Positions 5,571 through 6,539 of a stretch of DNA of 6,539 bases are shown here, one piece after another (within the stretch, counting starts at the first letter, position 1; each line of letters begins with the position of its first letter). The position numbers were made by a program, and so were the translations under genes. The notes under the pieces were generated by a model. It worked only from the letters and a program-made list of their open reading frames with translations. It did not search any database and was not told where the DNA came from. Source of the stretch: Betaproteobacteria bacterium (lineage in GTDB: Bacteria; Pseudomonadota; Gammaproteobacteria; Burkholderiales; Burkholderiaceae_C); the NCBI GenBank assembly GCA_009923895.1, contig RFSP01000107.1, forward strand, positions 1 through 6,539. The letters run 5' to 3'.

Positions 5571-6539
5571 TCAGGGGCGAACCCCAAATTTCGGCTTGGG
5601 GCCCAAGGTGGTGCGCAGGCGGCCTTGCGCCACTTCGATGAACCGGCACAGATAGGCACGCGTTTCTCGTGGATCGATGATCTCTTCGACTCCAAAGGCC
5701 TCGGCTGTGCGAAATGGCGAGGCCCAGGCCCTGAGCTCGGCTTCAATCTCACGCTCGCGCTCCTTGGGGTCTGCGGCGGCCTCAATCTCGCGACGAAAGG
5801 CGGCCGCCACCCCACCTTCGATGGGCAAAGAACCCCATTCGGCCGAAGGCCAGGCGATTTTGAAATCCAAGCCGTTCTTGTCGGTGGTCCCCATGCCCGC
5901 CATGCCGTAGCACTTGCGTATCACGACCGTGAAGATCGGCACCGTGGCTTGCAGCCCCACGTACACGCTGCGCATGCCCTCTCGCAGGGTGGCAGCCGCT
6001 TCGGCGTCTTTTCCGACGAGAAACCCGGGCACATCCACCAAAAAGATCAAAGGAATGTGAAAGCAATCGCACAACTCAATGAACCGGGTCTGCTTGCGGG
6101 CCGCCTTGACGTCCATGGCCCCGCCGTTGACATTGGGATTGTTGGCCACCACGCCAACGACATGACCATTCATGCGCGCCAAACAAGTGATCAAGGCTTT
6201 GCCGTAGGTTGGCTGAATTTCAAACACCGAATCCACGTCGGTGACCAACCGAATCAAGCGGCGCATGTCATAGGGTCTGCGTCGGTTTTCTGGAACGATG
6301 CTGCGCAGCGCTTCTTCCACCCGGTCAGCCGGGTCACTGCGGTCACCCAAGGGAGGCAGCTCCCACACATTGCGCGGCATGTACGACAGATAACGGCGGA
6401 TCAACTCAAAGCACTCTTGCTCATCGGCCGCGATGTTGTCTATCGTCCCAGCGGTGCTCACCGCCATGGCGGCACCACCCAGTTCTTCTTTGGTGATCTT
6501 TTGACCCAAAGAACGCTCCACCACCGGCGGTCCGGCGGC
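5571..6539 (-). CDS. Acyl-CoA carboxylase carboxyltransferase (beta) subunit, C-terminal part, 5' end beyond the window
   Basis: These 322 residues are the C-terminal two thirds of a PccB/MccB-like carboxyltransferase, which moves CO2 from carboxybiotin to an acyl-CoA such as propionyl-, acetyl- or methylcrotonyl-CoA. The full family is about 510-530 residues, so roughly the first 190 lie beyond the right edge. Seen are KITKEELGGA (14-23), the start of the second crotonase-like half at RRPYDMRRLI (87-96), VVGVVANNPNVNGGAMD (127-143), LVDVPGFLVG (167-176), VVIRKCYGMAGMG (205-217) and the C-terminal GVEEIIDPRETRAYL (283-297). The RKxYGxA element supplies backbone contacts for the acyl-CoA carbonyl. 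Here it reads CYGMAGMG instead of AYGGAYDVM, and the following region reads SLPIEGGVAAAF rather than the usual VMGxxGA/VMGGEQAA, so the substrate may differ from propionyl-CoA. A partner biotin carboxylase and carrier are not in the window. It ends 76 nt before the binding-protein gene on the same strand. Confidence 0.9.
   Translation of the reverse strand, partial: AAGPPVVERSLGQKITKEELGGAAMAVSTAGTIDNIAADEQECFELIRRYLSYMPRNVWELPPLGDRSDPADRVEEALRSIVPENRRRPYDMRRLIRLVTDVDSVFEIQPTYGKALITCLARMNGHVVGVVANNPNVNGGAMDVKAARKQTRFIELCDCFHIPLIFLVDVPGFLVGKDAEAAATLREGMRSVYVGLQATVPIFTVVIRKCYGMAGMGTTDKNGLDFKIAWPSAEWGSLPIEGGVAAAFRREIEAAADPKEREREIEAELRAWASPFRTAEAFGVEEIIDPRETRAYLCRFIEVAQGRLRTTLGPKPKFGVRP

Noticed and set aside
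1..6539. CRISPR arrays, tRNA or rRNA genes, insertion sequences and attachment sites
   Set aside because: I found no regularly spaced repeats, no tRNA cloverleaf, no transposase motifs and no flanking terminal repeats. The window is almost fully occupied by ordinary coding sequence.

Overview
The window looks like a chromosomal catabolic or transport locus of a betaproteobacterium, most likely order Burkholderiales (Comamonadaceae-like). This rests on the style of the proteins (a NitT/TauT-type ABC transporter, a Comamonadaceae-like class V aminotransferase, a PccB-like carboxyltransferase), the fairly high G+C and the Shine-Dalgarno spacing. No marker gene is present, so the taxonomy is an inference.

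Every gene I can support lies on the minus strand, so transcription runs from right to left. In that order: (1) the C-terminal 322 residues of a biotin-type acyl-CoA carboxylase carboxyltransferase subunit, cut by the right edge (6539-5571); (2) after a 76-nt gap, a secreted NitT/TauT-type substrate-binding protein (5494-4487); (3) after a 57-nt gap that opens with a small terminator-like hairpin, the ABC ATPase (4429-3629); (4) overlapping it by 8 nt, the ABC permease (3636-2761); (5) 7 nt later, a very hydrophobic protein of about 12 membrane segments that is not an ABC component (2753-1422); (6) after a 185-nt non-coding gap, a class V PLP-dependent aminotransferase that runs off the left edge (1236-1).

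Genes 2-5 look like one transcription unit: a complete ABC importer plus an extra secondary-transporter-like membrane protein. The flanking genes encode enzymes (acyl-CoA carboxylation, transamination), so uptake and breakdown of an organic acid or amine is a reasonable reading. The ligand cannot be read from sequence.

The most unusual feature is at the left edge. The aminotransferase has no stop codon where its family normally ends. From about residue 367 it continues in frame into a stretch that resembles the N-terminus of a Rieske-type ring-hydroxylating oxygenase alpha subunit. This is either a true aminotransferase-Rieske gene fusion, a recent stop-loss or deletion joining two neighbours, or an assembly chimera. 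The window ends before the Rieske cluster motif, so the sequence to the left is needed to decide.
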